A stretch of 54,664 nt of DNA from an uncultured Pelagibacteraceae bacterium (GCA_902576785.1 CACGWC010000009.1:1-54664); one strand, 5' to 3'. Shown: positions 13,824 to 24,399, numbered from the stretch's first letter. Notes: generated by a model not told the origin, from the sequence alone. Numbers and translations: made by a program.

Positions 13824-13875
13824 AATTTTCGGGGTTATACAAATATTAAATTAAATTTACAACTAGAAATATGGC

Positions 13876-14421
13876 TTATAAAGGCTGGATTACCATAATC
13901 ATTTGCTTTCCATCAAATTTTGGCTGAAGCTCAACTCTCCCAATAGTCTCCATATCTGCCTTAATTTTATCCATTAATTCATTGCCAAGGTTTGAATGTT
14001 GTAACTCTCTCCCTTTGAACCTTATTGTAAATTTGACTTTATCACCTTTTGCCAAAAATTTCTGAGCATTTTTAATTTTGAAAGTGTAGTCATGAACTTC
14101 TGTAACTGGCCTTAATTTTATTTCTTTTAATTCAATTTTCTTTTGTTTTTTTTTTGCTTTGTTAGCTTTTTTTTGTGCATCGTATTTATATTTACCCATG
14201 TCCATAATTTTACAGACAGGAGGTTTTGCATTCGGAGCAATTTCAATTAAATCTAAACCTTCATTTTTTGCTTTATTTATAGCTTCATTTAAATTTAAAA
14301 TTCCTAAATTTTCTCCATCACTTGCAATAACTTGAACTTCATTTGATGTAATCCTATTGTTAGACCTTGGGCCTCTTGCTTTAGTTCTTTTTTGAAAATA
14401 ATTTTGTTTAAAATCTGCCAC
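13876..14421 (-). CDS. infC: Translation initiation factor IF-3
   Basis: 181 residues, starting with GTG at 14421; no in-frame ATG is available before the conserved NRITSNEVQVI segment. The N-terminal domain (to about 85, with EIAPNAKPPVCKIMDMGKYK) and the C-terminal domain (EIKLRPVTEVHDY, FRGRELQHSNLG, then KQMIMVIQPL) are clear. IF-3 binds the 30S subunit, blocks premature 50S joining and discriminates against non-canonical starts. In E. coli infC starts with AUU and autoregulates through it; here the start is GTG, immediately after the thrS stop codon with no gap, so translation is likely coupled to thrS. Confidence 0.96.
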   Translation of the reverse strand: MADFKQNYFQKRTKARGPRSNNRITSNEVQVIASDGENLGILNLNEAINKAKNEGLDLIEIAPNAKPPVCKIMDMGKYKYDAQKKANKAKKKQKKIELKEIKLRPVTEVHDYTFKIKNAQKFLAKGDKVKFTIRFKGRELQHSNLGNELMDKIKADMETIGRVELQPKFDGKQMIMVIQPL

Positions 14422-16341
14422 TTAAATTGAAGGGGCTTTATTTAGATCGGAGTATTTTTTTATAAATTCTTTCAAAGCCATATTTTCTTGTTTATTAGAA
14501 TCCAATCTTCTAATAGTTACACTGTTGGAGTCAACTTCTTTTTTTCCACAAATCAGTAACATTGGTACTTTTGTTAAAGAATGATCTCTTATTTTATAAT
14601 TTAAATTGTGATTTTTAAGATCCACTTCGACAATCAAACCAACCCGTTTTAATTCCTTAGCTACACTTTTAGCATATTCATCAAAATCACTAGAGATTGG
14701 AATAACTACTGCCTGTAAAGGTGATATCCAAAATGGTAGCTTGCCTGCATAATTCTCTATAAGGATACCTATGAACCTTTCTAAAGATCCAAATAATGCT
14801 CTGTGTAACATTACAGGTACTTTTTTAGTTCCATCTTTATCAACAAAAGAAGCTCCTAATCTACCTGGTAAATTTAAATCTACTTGCAAGGTTCCACACT
14901 GCCAATCTCTACCGATTGCATCTCTTAAAACAAATTCAATTTTTGGTCCATAAAATGCGCCCTCACCTTTATTAATTGAGTACTCTAGCTTCGTCGCTTT
15001 GATTGCCTCTAACAACGCAGCTTCTGATTTATCCCAAACTTTATCGTCACCAACTCTTAAATCTGGTCTATCTGAATATTTTAAAATAACATCTTCAAAA
15101 CCAAGATCTTTATAAATTTCTAAAATTAAATTTGTAACACTCAAACATTCTTCGGTAATTTGTTCTTCTGTACAAAAAATATGTGCATCATCTTGAGTAA
15201 AGGCTCTTACACGTAATAATCCATGCAATGCACCTGAAGGTTCATATCTATGAACTTTTCCAAATTCTGACATCTTTAAAGGTAAGTCTCTATAACTTTT
15301 AAGTCCTTGATTAAATACTTGAACACACCCAGGACAATTCATGGGTTTAATTGCAAATACTTTTTCATCTGGTGTAGTTGAAGTATACATATTAGCTCCA
15401 AATTTTTCCCAGTGGCCAGATTTTTCCCATAAAGATCTATCAAGTATTTCTGGCGTATTTATCTCTTTATAACCATCGTGATCTTGTTTCATTCTCATGT
15501 ATGAAACTAATTTTTGGAACAAATTCCATCCTTTCTGGTGCCAAAACACAGATCCAGGACTTTCTTCTCTAAAATGAAATAAATCCATCTCTTTTCCAAT
15601 TTTTCTATGATCTCTTTTTTCTGCTTCCTCAATTCTCTGAAGATAAAGGTCTAATTCTTTTTGAGTTGCCCAACCAGTACCATATATTCTTTGAAGCATT
15701 TCATTATTAGAGTCACCACGCCAATAAGCTCCAGATACTTTTGTCAGTTTAAAAGCTTTACCTATTTTACCAGAAGATACTAAATGTGGACCTCTACATA
15801 AATCATGCCATGTTTCGCCATGATGATAAACCGTAAGTTCTTCGTTTTTAGGAATGCTCTCAATTATCTCAGCTTTGTATTTTTCTCCAATTTTTTTAAA
15901 ATGACTTATTGCTTTATCTCTCTCCCAAACTTCTTTTCTTGTTTTTACATCTTTATCTATTATCTCTGACATTTTTTTTTCAATCTTTTTTAGATCATCG
16001 CTAGTAAAAGGCTCTTTTCTTGCAAAATCATAGTAAAACCCATTTTCTATAACTGGCCCAATTGTTACCTGTGTGCCTGGGTATAGTTCTTGAACGGCCA
16101 TAGCCATTATATGTGCAGTGTCATGTCTAATGACTTCTAAACCCTCAGGATCTTTAGCTGTAAATATTTCAATAGAACAATCTTGATCAATAACAGTATA
16201 TAAATCTTTAAGTTCACCGTTTATGCTCATCACCAAAGCTTGCTTACCTAAAGACTTGCTAATTTTTTCAGCAACCTCTGTGCCTGTTACACTTTTTTCA
16301 AAGTTTAATTTTTTTCCATCAGGTAATGTAATATTTGGCAT
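14422..16341 (-). CDS. thrS: Threonine-tRNA ligase
   Basis: 639 residues, typical length. It has an N-terminal TGS domain (MPNITLPDGKKLNFE), an editing domain with HDTAHIMAMAV (HxxxH zinc-like motif) and a class II catalytic core with KPMNCPGCVQVF (zinc cysteine), HRYEPSGALHGLLRVRAFTQDDAHIF (motif 2) and HRALFGSLERFIGILIE (motif 3). The C-terminal anticodon-binding domain starts near PLQAVVIPIS. The start overlaps the last base of the preceding glycosyltransferase gene; the stop abuts infC. Confidence 0.98.
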   Translation of the reverse strand: MPNITLPDGKKLNFEKSVTGTEVAEKISKSLGKQALVMSINGELKDLYTVIDQDCSIEIFTAKDPEGLEVIRHDTAHIMAMAVQELYPGTQVTIGPVIENGFYYDFARKEPFTSDDLKKIEKKMSEIIDKDVKTRKEVWERDKAISHFKKIGEKYKAEIIESIPKNEELTVYHHGETWHDLCRGPHLVSSGKIGKAFKLTKVSGAYWRGDSNNEMLQRIYGTGWATQKELDLYLQRIEEAEKRDHRKIGKEMDLFHFREESPGSVFWHQKGWNLFQKLVSYMRMKQDHDGYKEINTPEILDRSLWEKSGHWEKFGANMYTSTTPDEKVFAIKPMNCPGCVQVFNQGLKSYRDLPLKMSEFGKVHRYEPSGALHGLLRVRAFTQDDAHIFCTEEQITEECLSVTNLILEIYKDLGFEDVILKYSDRPDLRVGDDKVWDKSEAALLEAIKATKLEYSINKGEGAFYGPKIEFVLRDAIGRDWQCGTLQVDLNLPGRLGASFVDKDGTKKVPVMLHRALFGSLERFIGILIENYAGKLPFWISPLQAVVIPISSDFDEYAKSVAKELKRVGLIVEVDLKNHNLNYKIRDHSLTKVPMLLICGKKEVDSNSVTIRRLDSNKQENMALKEFIKKYSDLNKAPSI

Positions 16342-17495
16342 TAGTTTATTAATTTTTTATACTCTGAATAAGTAGAAAAACACATTTTTTCAACATTAAA
16401 TTTTGAAACGACATTTTTTCTACCTTCTATGCCCATTTGATTGATAGTCTGTTCATCTAAATTCATAATTTCTATTAATTTTTTTGAAAGATCGTCAGAG
16501 TTATTTGCTTCAAATAAAAATCCTGTTTTATTTTCATTTATAGTCTCTTTTGATCCCCCAATATTACTTGCAACAATTGGTTTTTTCATTGCCTGAGCCT
16601 CAACAGATATTCTTCCAAAGGCTTCTGGTTCTATAGATGAAGAAACTATGATGTCTGAAACTTTGTAAGCTAGAGGCATATTTTTACAATGATCTATAAA
16701 TTTTACTTGGTTAGTTAATCTATACTGCTCAACTAACCTAATAAGTTTCTTTTTGTAAAGTTCTCTTCCTTGATCGCTCCCAAGAATAATTACATTAAAT
16801 ACCTCATGTCCTAAATTAATATTTACTTTATTAATAGCATCTAAAAACATTTCTTGACCTTTCCATTCTGTTAATCTTCCGGGCAATAGAACAGTTTTTC
16901 TCTCAATTTTAAGTCCCCATGATTTAAATAATTCATCTTCCTCTGTTTCTATAGTAGTTGATGGATCAAAATAGTCAGTATTAATGCCTCTAAATATCAC
17001 CAAGAATTTTTTTTTATCATTGAGGTATTGAAAGTAATTTTCTTTAATATGTGAAAATATAAAATTAGACCCAGCAATAATTAAATCTGATCTCAACATT
17101 ACAGAATTATATAATTTTTTTAATTTACTTTTAAAATTATATGTTCCATGGAATGTAGTTACAAATTTACGTCGTGTGATTTTGGTAGCTAGCAAACAAG
17201 ACCATGCAGGTGCTCTACTTCTCGCGTGGACAATATTAATTCCATAAAATAAAATTATTAAAGAAATAATTATTGAATTAAAAAAAACCAAAATGGGATT
17301 TTTGGAATTAACAGGTAACCTTATATATTTAACTTTTTTTTTATCTATAAACTTTGTTAATTCACCACCGTTGCAAATTAAAAAAGATTTACAATCATTT
17401 TCATGTAGATAGTGTGCGATATCATAACAACCTGTTTCTGCGCCACCGTATCCAAGTTTTGGTATAACTTGCAGAACTTTCAATTTTGGATGCAT
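16341..17495 (-). CDS. Glycosyltransferase family 4-type enzyme (GT-B fold)
   Basis: 384 residues. The N-terminal half has LQVIPKLGYGGAETGCYDIAHYL, the acceptor-side glycine loop usual for GT4, and ARSRAPAW. The C-terminal half has VLLPGRLTEWKGQEMFLDAI and EPEAFGRISVEAQAMKKPIV, the E-x7-E nucleotide-sugar motif of retaining glycosyltransferases. A hydrophobic stretch near residue 70 (PILVFFNSIIISLIILFYGI) is probably a membrane-associating helix. It most likely adds a sugar to a lipid-linked or LPS glycan; donor and acceptor are unknown. It is first in the minus-strand translation operon, which is unusual company. Confidence 0.85.
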   Translation of the reverse strand: MHPKLKVLQVIPKLGYGGAETGCYDIAHYLHENDCKSFLICNGGELTKFIDKKKVKYIRLPVNSKNPILVFFNSIIISLIILFYGINIVHARSRAPAWSCLLATKITRRKFVTTFHGTYNFKSKLKKLYNSVMLRSDLIIAGSNFIFSHIKENYFQYLNDKKKFLVIFRGINTDYFDPSTTIETEEDELFKSWGLKIERKTVLLPGRLTEWKGQEMFLDAINKVNINLGHEVFNVIILGSDQGRELYKKKLIRLVEQYRLTNQVKFIDHCKNMPLAYKVSDIIVSSSIEPEAFGRISVEAQAMKKPIVASNIGGSKETINENKTGFLFEANNSDDLSKKLIEIMNLDEQTINQMGIEGRKNVVSKFNVEKMCFSTYSEYKKLIN

Positions 17496-17537
17496 ATGGT
17501 AGAGTTATAATATTTCAAATCAATTTTAGTACTTTAT

Positions 17538-18299
17538 ATGAAAAAATTTAAATTTCTAAAAATTTCTAAAACAAAAAAACTAAGATATATAAGCAATTAT
17601 TATAAGAAAAATCTTTATATTATATTTTTACCAGGTTTTGCATCCGATATAGAAGGAGATAAACCTAAAAGATTTTTAAACTATGCTAAAAAAAATAAAT
17701 TGGGTTTTTTGGCACTAGAATATTCTGGATACGGAAAATCTTCAGGTGAATTTACAAAAGGGAATATTTCCACTTGGGCAAATGATGCAAAACAGACTAT
17801 TAAAAATATAGTTAAAAAAAATGATATAATTTTAATAGGTTCTAGTATGGGTGCTTGGATTTCTTTATTATTATTTAAATCAATTAAGAAACAGATTAAA
17901 GGCTTTATGGGAATTGGCTCTGCTCCAGAATTTTTAACAAGGATAATGTGGAAAAAATTTTCAAAAAAGACAAAGAGTGAAATTATCAAAAAAGGTATTA
18001 GCAAAATTAAAAATGGTGGGTATGAGTATCTCATAACTAATCAATTAATTAAAGATGGAAGAAAAAAACAAAATAAAGTTTTGAATGTTAAAATTCCAAT
18101 GAAAATACTTGTTACTATGATCCATGGTCAAAAAGATGAGGTTGTACCAATTAAATACTCAAGAGAAGTTTTAAAAATCTTCAGCAAAGCAAAAAAAAAA
18201 TTATATATAATTAAGAAGGGTGACCATAGTCTCTCGTCAAAAAAAAATCTAAATATTATTTGTAAAGAGTTAGATAATATTATTAAAAATACTAACTAG
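17538..18299 (+). CDS. Alpha/beta hydrolase of unknown substrate
   Basis: 253 residues. The fold is indicated by FLPGFASDIEGDKPKRF (oxyanion-loop side), the nucleophile elbow GSSMGA (Ser as nucleophile), the acid HGQKDEVVP and the His in KKGDHSLSS. These place it among small cytosolic serine hydrolases (peptidase S9 or BAAT-like). The start lies 42 bases from the divergent glycosyltransferase start. Its stop overlaps the gltB stop by eight bases on the opposite strand. Very Lys-rich. The substrate cannot be inferred. Confidence 0.75.
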   Translation: MKKFKFLKISKTKKLRYISNYYKKNLYIIFLPGFASDIEGDKPKRFLNYAKKNKLGFLALEYSGYGKSSGEFTKGNISTWANDAKQTIKNIVKKNDIILIGSSMGAWISLLLFKSIKKQIKGFMGIGSAPEFLTRIMWKKFSKKTKSEIIKKGISKIKNGGYEYLITNQLIKDGRKKQNKVLNVKIPMKILVTMIHGQKDEVVPIKYSREVLKIFSKAKKKLYIIKKGDHSLSSKKNLNIICKELDNIIKNTN

Positions 18300-21200
18300 C
18301 TTGACCGACTAATTTTTTATTTGATATAGGATTTTCTAACTTATCTAACATTTCTTTTGGACAAACTTGGACGAAATTATTTATTTCATTTTCAAAATTC
18401 TCAACAATTTTTTTTGAGATTATTGAATTTGTTTCTATCGCATGCTCTTGAATTAATTTCCTTAGATGCTCAATCCAAAATTTAGTTTCTGGAGTTTGCC
18501 AAACTACACTTTCAGGATTTACTTTTTTATCAAATTGATTTTCAGGGTCATAAATAAATGCCATACCTCCTGTCATGCCAGCTCCAAAATTATCGCCAAT
18601 ATCTCCTAATATAATAATGTTTCCGCCTGTCATGTATTCACAACCATTTGAATCACAACCTTCTACTACTGCAGTTGCACCTGAATTTCTAACAGCAAAT
18701 CTCTCTCCTGCTTGTCCTGCAGCTAATAATTTTCCTGAAGTAGCTCCATACAAAACAGTGTTTCCAATAATAGTATTCTCATTTGAAACAAGGTTGCTTT
18801 CATCTTGTAATTTAATCACAATAGTTCCACCTGATAATCCTTTTGCAACATAATCATTTGCATCCCCTTTTAAAATTAGTTTTAATCCTTTAATAGCAAA
18901 AGCACCAAAGGATTGGCCTGCTGAACCTTTAAAATTTAATTCGATCGAATTTTCATCAAGATTGTTATTTCCAAATTTTTTGTACAAATGATAAGAAATT
19001 CTAGTACCAACTGCTCTATCAGTATTTTGAATTTCAAACTCTTGATTTATTTTTTCTTTTTTATCTATTTTGTCTTCTATTTCTGGCCATAATTTTTGAT
19101 CTAAAGTATCTGGAACAGCATTAATTTCAGGTTTCTCACAATATCTTTTATTTTTTCCAGGATCTGCCTGAACAAAAAGAGGATTTAAGTCTAGATCATC
19201 CAAGTTTGGTGATCCTTTGCTTACTTGCCTTAGTAAGTCAGTTCTTCCAATTACTTCATTTAAAGATTTGAAACCAAGATAAGCAAGTATTTCTCTTACT
19301 TCTTCTGCTATAAATGTAAAAAGGTTTACTACTTTTTCAGGAGTTCCTGTAAATTTCTCTCTTAATTTATCATCTTGTGTGCAAACACCCACTGGACATG
19401 TATTTGAATGACATTGTCTGACCATTATACATCCCATTGCGACTAAAGCAGTTGTTGCTACGCCAAATTCTTCTGCTCCCATCATGGCTGCAATTACAAC
19501 ATCTCTTCCTGTTTTTATTCCACCGTCAGTTCTAAGCGTCACTTGATGTCTCAAGTTATTTAAAGTCAATACCTGATTTGCTTCTGTTAATCCCATCTCC
19601 CAAGGAACTCCAACATATTTAACGCTTGTCTGTGGAGTGGCTCCTGTACCTCCTGAGTGCCCTGAGATTAAAATTATGTCTGCTTTAGCTTTTGCAACTC
19701 CAGCAGCTATAGTTCCAATTCCTGATGAAGCAACTAATTTAACTCCAACTCTAGCCTTAGGATTTATTTGTTTTAAATCATAAATTAATTGAGCTAGATC
19801 TTCTATTGAGTAAATATCATGATGTGGTGGAGGTGATATTAAAGTAACTCCTGGCGTTGAGTGTCTCAATCTCGCAATTTCATCAGTAACTTTAAAACCT
19901 GGTAATTGTCCACCTTCACCTGGTTTAGCGCCCTGTGCAATTTTGATTTCAATCTCATTACAATTATTTAAGTAATTAATGGTTACTCCAAATCTAGCTG
20001 ATGCAATTTGTTTAACCCTTGAATTTGCACTATCTCCATTCTCCATAATCTTAAATCTTTTTTCATCTTCTCCACCTTCGCCACTACAAGATGCGCCTTT
20101 AATTCTGTTCATACCGACAGCAAGAGTTTCATGTGCTTCTTTAGATAAAGCTCCATGAGACATACTTCCACTTCCAAATCTTTTTAATATATTAGATGCA
20201 GGCTCAACATTGGATATATCGATGGGATTTTTAGATTTAAAATCTACTAAATCTCTTAAACTTATTGGATTTAGATTATAAATACCTTTTGTGTATTTTT
20301 TATATATTTCATAAGATCCTTGTCCAACCGCAGTTTGCAGTAAATGAATTAGTTTGCCTTGATACTGATGTGTTTCACCATTTTTTCTATATCTGTAAAT
20401 ACCTCCAATAGGTAAAATATTTGAATTATTGAAAAATGCTTCTTTGTGTATAGTTCTGATTTTCTTTTCTATTCCTTTTAAACCAATTCCAGAAATCTTT
20501 GATAACATCCCAGGAAAGTAATCTTTCACAATTGTTCTGCTTAGTCCAACAGTTTCAAAATTACATCCGCCTCTATAAGAACTTAAAACAGAAATTCCCA
20601 TTTTAGACATTATTTTAAGAAGACCGAGATTGACTGATTTAATATATCTTGAAACACATTCATCAAAAGTGAAATTTCCAAATAATTTCTTAGAATATCT
20701 TTGATATAAGCTATCAAAAGCTAAATAAGGGTTCACTGTAGTAGCACCAACACCAATTAATGTTGCAAAAGAGTGGGTATCTAAAGCATCTCCAGTTTGA
20801 ACATTAATAGAAACATAACCTCTTAAACCTAATTTAACTAAATGTGTATTTATTGCCCCTATACATAAAAGCATCGGCATTGGCATTCTATTTTCTGAAA
20901 TATTTTTATCTGATAATATTATTTGTTTAATTCCCTCTCTAACAGCTTGTTCGGATTTAACTTTGAGTAAATTTATTGATGTCTCTAAATCATCATCTTT
21001 GCTGAATGTACAATCTAAAACTTTATTATTATTTCCAAAGAATTTCAAAAATTTTTCAAATTGTGCATTTGATAATATCGGACTATTTAAGACATAAATA
21101 TTGTCTTTAGTTAATTTACTAAAATCTAAAATATTACCAAGATTTCCAAATCTTGTCTTTAGACTCATAACTTTATTTTCTCTTAGAGAGTCAATTGGTG

Positions 21201-22788
21201 GATTTGTAACCTGACTAAAGTTTTGTCTAAAGTAATGATATAGTGGTCTATATTTGTCAGATAAAACTGCTAAAGGCGTGTCATCACCCATTGAGCCTGT
21301 TGCTTCTTTAGCATCTTCTGCCATTGGATGAAGAATTAATTCTAAATCTTCTATGCTATATCCAAAACAATGTTGAAAATTCCTCAAACTTTGACCTTCT
21401 AGCTCTACTTTTTCAGTTTCTGCCTCTAATTTTTTATCAAGATCAATAATCTGATTGTTGTAATGTTTATATTCTTTTGAAAGGTAGTTTTTTATTTCGT
21501 CGTTTGAGTATACTTTTCCTTTTTCTATTCTTACTCCTAATATTTCTCCAGGTCCTAATCTTCCTTTAGATACAATTTTTTTCTCATTTAAATCTATCAT
21601 TCCTGTTTCACTTCCTGCAAAAAGAAGTTTGTCTCTTGTCACTGTATATCTAAGTGGTCTTAATCCATTTCTGTCGGTTGCAACAATTACCCATTCATTA
21701 TCTGTTGCAGCTATAGCAGCTGGACCATCCCAAGGCTCCATGGTACTATTTAAAAAATTGAATAGTTGTTGATGATCTTTTTTTAATACCTTATTTTTTT
21801 TTGACCAGGCGTCTGGTATTAACATTAATTTTGCTAGAGGAGCAGGCTGTCCAGAAATATTTAATAACTCAAAAACATTATCTAATGATGCAGAGTCAGA
21901 ATTTCCAGCTGGTATTACAGGCTTAAGATTCTCTATGTCTTGGAAAACTGGACTAAACATCTCTTCCTCGTGAACCTTCATCCAATTAACATTTCCTTTA
22001 AGGGTATTTATTTCACCATTATGCGCTATAGATCTAAACGGTTGAGCTAAGTCCCAACTAGGCGCAGTATTGGTTGAAAATCTTTGGTGAAATATTGCAT
22101 ACCTAGATATAAATCTTTCATCTTTTAGGTCAGTATAAAAATCTGACAAAGCTTCTGCTAAAAACATTCCTTTATAAATGATAGATTTAGAACTAAATGA
22201 ACATATATAAAAATTATTTAATTGATTATTGAGAGCTTCTTTTTCAATTACTCTTCTTGTTTCATACAATTTTTGTTCCAGAGATTTATTGACAACTTTT
22301 TTGTCATTGTATGTGAACAATACTTGAGTAATTTCAGGTCTTGTTTGTTCAGCTTTTTCTCCTAAGACAGAGGGATCAACAGGAACTTGTCTCCAGCCAT
22401 AGATACTAAAATTTCTCTTTGTTAGTTCACTTTCAACAATAGTTCTACATTGCTCTTGAGCGCTATAATCATTTCTTGGTAAGAAAATCATACCCACGCA
22501 TAGTTCAGAATTATCATGTTTATGACCAGTGACTTCAATTTTTTCCTCAAAGAAATCTTTAGGAATTTCAATATGGATTCCAGCACCATCTCCTGTTTTT
22601 CCATCTGCATCGATTGCACCTCTATGCCAAACAGCTTTTAAGGCATCGATTCCATATTCTACGACTTTTCTTGATTTTAGACCTTCGGTAGATGCTACTA
22701 AACCTACACCACATGCATCATGTTCCATTTCTTCTGAGTAAACATGATTACTTTTTAAAATTTTTAAATTTTTATTTCTTAACTTCAT
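18292..22788 (-). CDS. gltB: Glutamate synthase (NADPH) large subunit
   Basis: 1498 residues, typical of bacterial GltB. Residues 1-25 are a propeptide; Cys26 in MEHDACGVG is the predicted N-terminal nucleophile of the class II glutamine amidotransferase domain. The central and FMN-binding synthase domains follow (LISPPPHHDIYSIEDLAQ, then SGHSGGTGATPQTS), with the 3Fe-4S cysteines in VRQCHSNTCPVGVC, and the C-terminal GXGXG beta-helix. It converts glutamine and 2-oxoglutarate to two glutamates with GltD supplying electrons. Its ATG overlaps the gltD stop by one base. This implies nitrogen assimilation by the GS/GOGAT cycle. Confidence 0.98.
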   Translation of the reverse strand: MKLRNKNLKILKSNHVYSEEMEHDACGVGLVASTEGLKSRKVVEYGIDALKAVWHRGAIDADGKTGDGAGIHIEIPKDFFEEKIEVTGHKHDNSELCVGMIFLPRNDYSAQEQCRTIVESELTKRNFSIYGWRQVPVDPSVLGEKAEQTRPEITQVLFTYNDKKVVNKSLEQKLYETRRVIEKEALNNQLNNFYICSFSSKSIIYKGMFLAEALSDFYTDLKDERFISRYAIFHQRFSTNTAPSWDLAQPFRSIAHNGEINTLKGNVNWMKVHEEEMFSPVFQDIENLKPVIPAGNSDSASLDNVFELLNISGQPAPLAKLMLIPDAWSKKNKVLKKDHQQLFNFLNSTMEPWDGPAAIAATDNEWVIVATDRNGLRPLRYTVTRDKLLFAGSETGMIDLNEKKIVSKGRLGPGEILGVRIEKGKVYSNDEIKNYLSKEYKHYNNQIIDLDKKLEAETEKVELEGQSLRNFQHCFGYSIEDLELILHPMAEDAKEATGSMGDDTPLAVLSDKYRPLYHYFRQNFSQVTNPPIDSLRENKVMSLKTRFGNLGNILDFSKLTKDNIYVLNSPILSNAQFEKFLKFFGNNNKVLDCTFSKDDDLETSINLLKVKSEQAVREGIKQIILSDKNISENRMPMPMLLCIGAINTHLVKLGLRGYVSINVQTGDALDTHSFATLIGVGATTVNPYLAFDSLYQRYSKKLFGNFTFDECVSRYIKSVNLGLLKIMSKMGISVLSSYRGGCNFETVGLSRTIVKDYFPGMLSKISGIGLKGIEKKIRTIHKEAFFNNSNILPIGGIYRYRKNGETHQYQGKLIHLLQTAVGQGSYEIYKKYTKGIYNLNPISLRDLVDFKSKNPIDISNVEPASNILKRFGSGSMSHGALSKEAHETLAVGMNRIKGASCSGEGGEDEKRFKIMENGDSANSRVKQIASARFGVTINYLNNCNEIEIKIAQGAKPGEGGQLPGFKVTDEIARLRHSTPGVTLISPPPHHDIYSIEDLAQLIYDLKQINPKARVGVKLVASSGIGTIAAGVAKAKADIILISGHSGGTGATPQTSVKYVGVPWEMGLTEANQVLTLNNLRHQVTLRTDGGIKTGRDVVIAAMMGAEEFGVATTALVAMGCIMVRQCHSNTCPVGVCTQDDKLREKFTGTPEKVVNLFTFIAEEVREILAYLGFKSLNEVIGRTDLLRQVSKGSPNLDDLDLNPLFVQADPGKNKRYCEKPEINAVPDTLDQKLWPEIEDKIDKKEKINQEFEIQNTDRAVGTRISYHLYKKFGNNNLDENSIELNFKGSAGQSFGAFAIKGLKLILKGDANDYVAKGLSGGTIVIKLQDESNLVSNENTIIGNTVLYGATSGKLLAAGQAGERFAVRNSGATAVVEGCDSNGCEYMTGGNIIILGDIGDNFGAGMTGGMAFIYDPENQFDKKVNPESVVWQTPETKFWIEHLRKLIQEHAIETNSIISKKIVENFENEINNFVQVCPKEMLDKLENPISNKKLVGQAS

Positions 22789-24221
22789 TAAGCAACTCTA
22801 AGTTTTTGTTTACTTTGTAAATAATTATCAATTGATGTTGCGGCATCTCTTCCGTCTTTGATACCCCAAACCACTAAAGATGCTCCACGAACTATATCTC
22901 CAGCTGCAAAAACTCCCTCTATACTAGTTTCCATTGTATCAAAATCCGCTTTTATTGTTCCCCATCTTGATACTTGTAATTTTTCTTCATTAAATAATTT
23001 TGGAAGATCTTCTGGATCAAATCCAAGTGCTTTGATTACAAGATCAGCTTTAATTTCAAAATCTGAATTTTCTTCAACAACTGGTTTTCTTCTACCGCTA
23101 TCATCTGGCTCACCCAATTTCATTTTATTAACAACTACACTTTCAATTTTATTTGTTCCCTTAAACTCTTTAGGGCTTGTTAACCAAATGAATTCAACAC
23201 CTTCTTCTTCTGCATTGCCAACTTCTCTTGCTGATCCTGGCATATTTTCTCTATCTCTTCTATACAAACATTTTACAGATTTAGCATTCTGTCTCACTGA
23301 AGTCCTTAAGCAGTCCATTGCTGTATCGCCACCTCCAATTACTACAACATCTTTTCCTTCAGCATTTAAAGTTCCGTTATCAAACAACTCAACTTTATCA
23401 CCTAGTCCTTTTTTATTTGATGCTGTCAAAAATTCCATTGCAGGGAAAATATTACTCAAATCGTTACCAGGTAGATTAACTTCTCTAGCTTTATAAACTC
23501 CTGTAGCTATTAAAATTGCATCATGTTTATCTCTTAACTCCGTCAAGCTGGAATCTTTTCCAACTTCAAAGTTTAAGACAAATTTAATTCCACTTTCTTC
23601 TAAAAGTTTTATTCTTCTTTGAACAACATGCTTTTCTAATTTAAATCCTGGGATACCATATATTAGTAACCCTCCAGCTCTGTCATAACGATCATATATA
23701 GTTACCTTGTATCCTTTTTTTCTGAGTTGTTCTCCACAAGCAAGTCCAGCAGGACCAGAACCTATAATTCCTACACTCTCATTTTTTTCACTATTTATTT
23801 CTATTGGTTTAACCCAACCATTTTCCCAAGCTTTCTCTGTGATATATTTTTCTATTGATCCAATAGTTACTGTTCCATGACCCGATTGCTCTATTACACA
23901 ATTTCCTTCACACAGCCTATCCTGGGGGCAAATTCTTCCACAAACTTCAGGCATGTTGTTTGTGCTTTGTGATAATTGATAAGCTTCCTCATATCTTCCC
24001 TCAGCAGTTAGTTTAAGCCAATCTGGTATATTGTTACTTAATGGACAATGAACTTGGCAAAATGGTACTCCACATTGGGAACATCTGCTTGACTGCTGAA
24101 CAGCTCTATCTTTTAGAAATTCTTGATATATTTCATCAAAATCCTCTTTTCGGTCTGAAATATCTCTTTTAGGTGGATTTTGTTGACCTATATTAACAAA
24201 CTTAAGCATTTTTTCTGACAT
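22788..24221 (-). CDS. gltD: Glutamate synthase (NADPH) small subunit
   Basis: 477 residues. The N-terminal cysteine clusters CSQCGVPFCQVHCPLSNN and CGRICPQDRLCEGNC bind the 4Fe-4S centres; GIIGSGPAGLACGEQL is the FAD-binding Rossmann loop, and VVIGGGDTAMDCLRTSV the NADPH loop; FAAGDIVRGASLVVW closes the FAD site. GltD passes NADPH electrons to GltB. It is the promoter-proximal gene of gltDB, whereas many bacteria have gltB first. No Shine-Dalgarno-like sequence is clear before its ATG. Confidence 0.97.
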   Translation of the reverse strand: MSEKMLKFVNIGQQNPPKRDISDRKEDFDEIYQEFLKDRAVQQSSRCSQCGVPFCQVHCPLSNNIPDWLKLTAEGRYEEAYQLSQSTNNMPEVCGRICPQDRLCEGNCVIEQSGHGTVTIGSIEKYITEKAWENGWVKPIEINSEKNESVGIIGSGPAGLACGEQLRKKGYKVTIYDRYDRAGGLLIYGIPGFKLEKHVVQRRIKLLEESGIKFVLNFEVGKDSSLTELRDKHDAILIATGVYKAREVNLPGNDLSNIFPAMEFLTASNKKGLGDKVELFDNGTLNAEGKDVVVIGGGDTAMDCLRTSVRQNAKSVKCLYRRDRENMPGSAREVGNAEEEGVEFIWLTSPKEFKGTNKIESVVVNKMKLGEPDDSGRRKPVVEENSDFEIKADLVIKALGFDPEDLPKLFNEEKLQVSRWGTIKADFDTMETSIEGVFAAGDIVRGASLVVWGIKDGRDAATSIDNYLQSKQKLRVA

Positions 24222-24329
24222 GGTGGACGCTGTATATACGATAAAAATTTAATAATAAACAATTACAAGGTCATAAATATTGACTAATATTCCACAAAAC
24301 TTAAGTAAATCAGATGTTTTTTCTTATTA

Positions 24330-24346
24330 TGCATAGATGATATGCA
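24330..24346. repeat. Perfect inverted repeat TGCATA-5-TATGCA in the gltD/uppP intergenic region
   Basis: TGCATA at 24330-24335 and TATGCA at 24341-24346 are separated by GATGA. The repeat lies between the divergent gltD and uppP genes, about 110 bases upstream of the gltD start and 54 upstream of uppP. It could be a dimeric operator. It is short and the region is AT-rich, so chance is a real possibility. Confidence 0.3.
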
Positions 24347-24399
24347 AATATGTAATTGCTTTAATTTGGTTACAATTTCATTATGAAGTATTGGATCTA

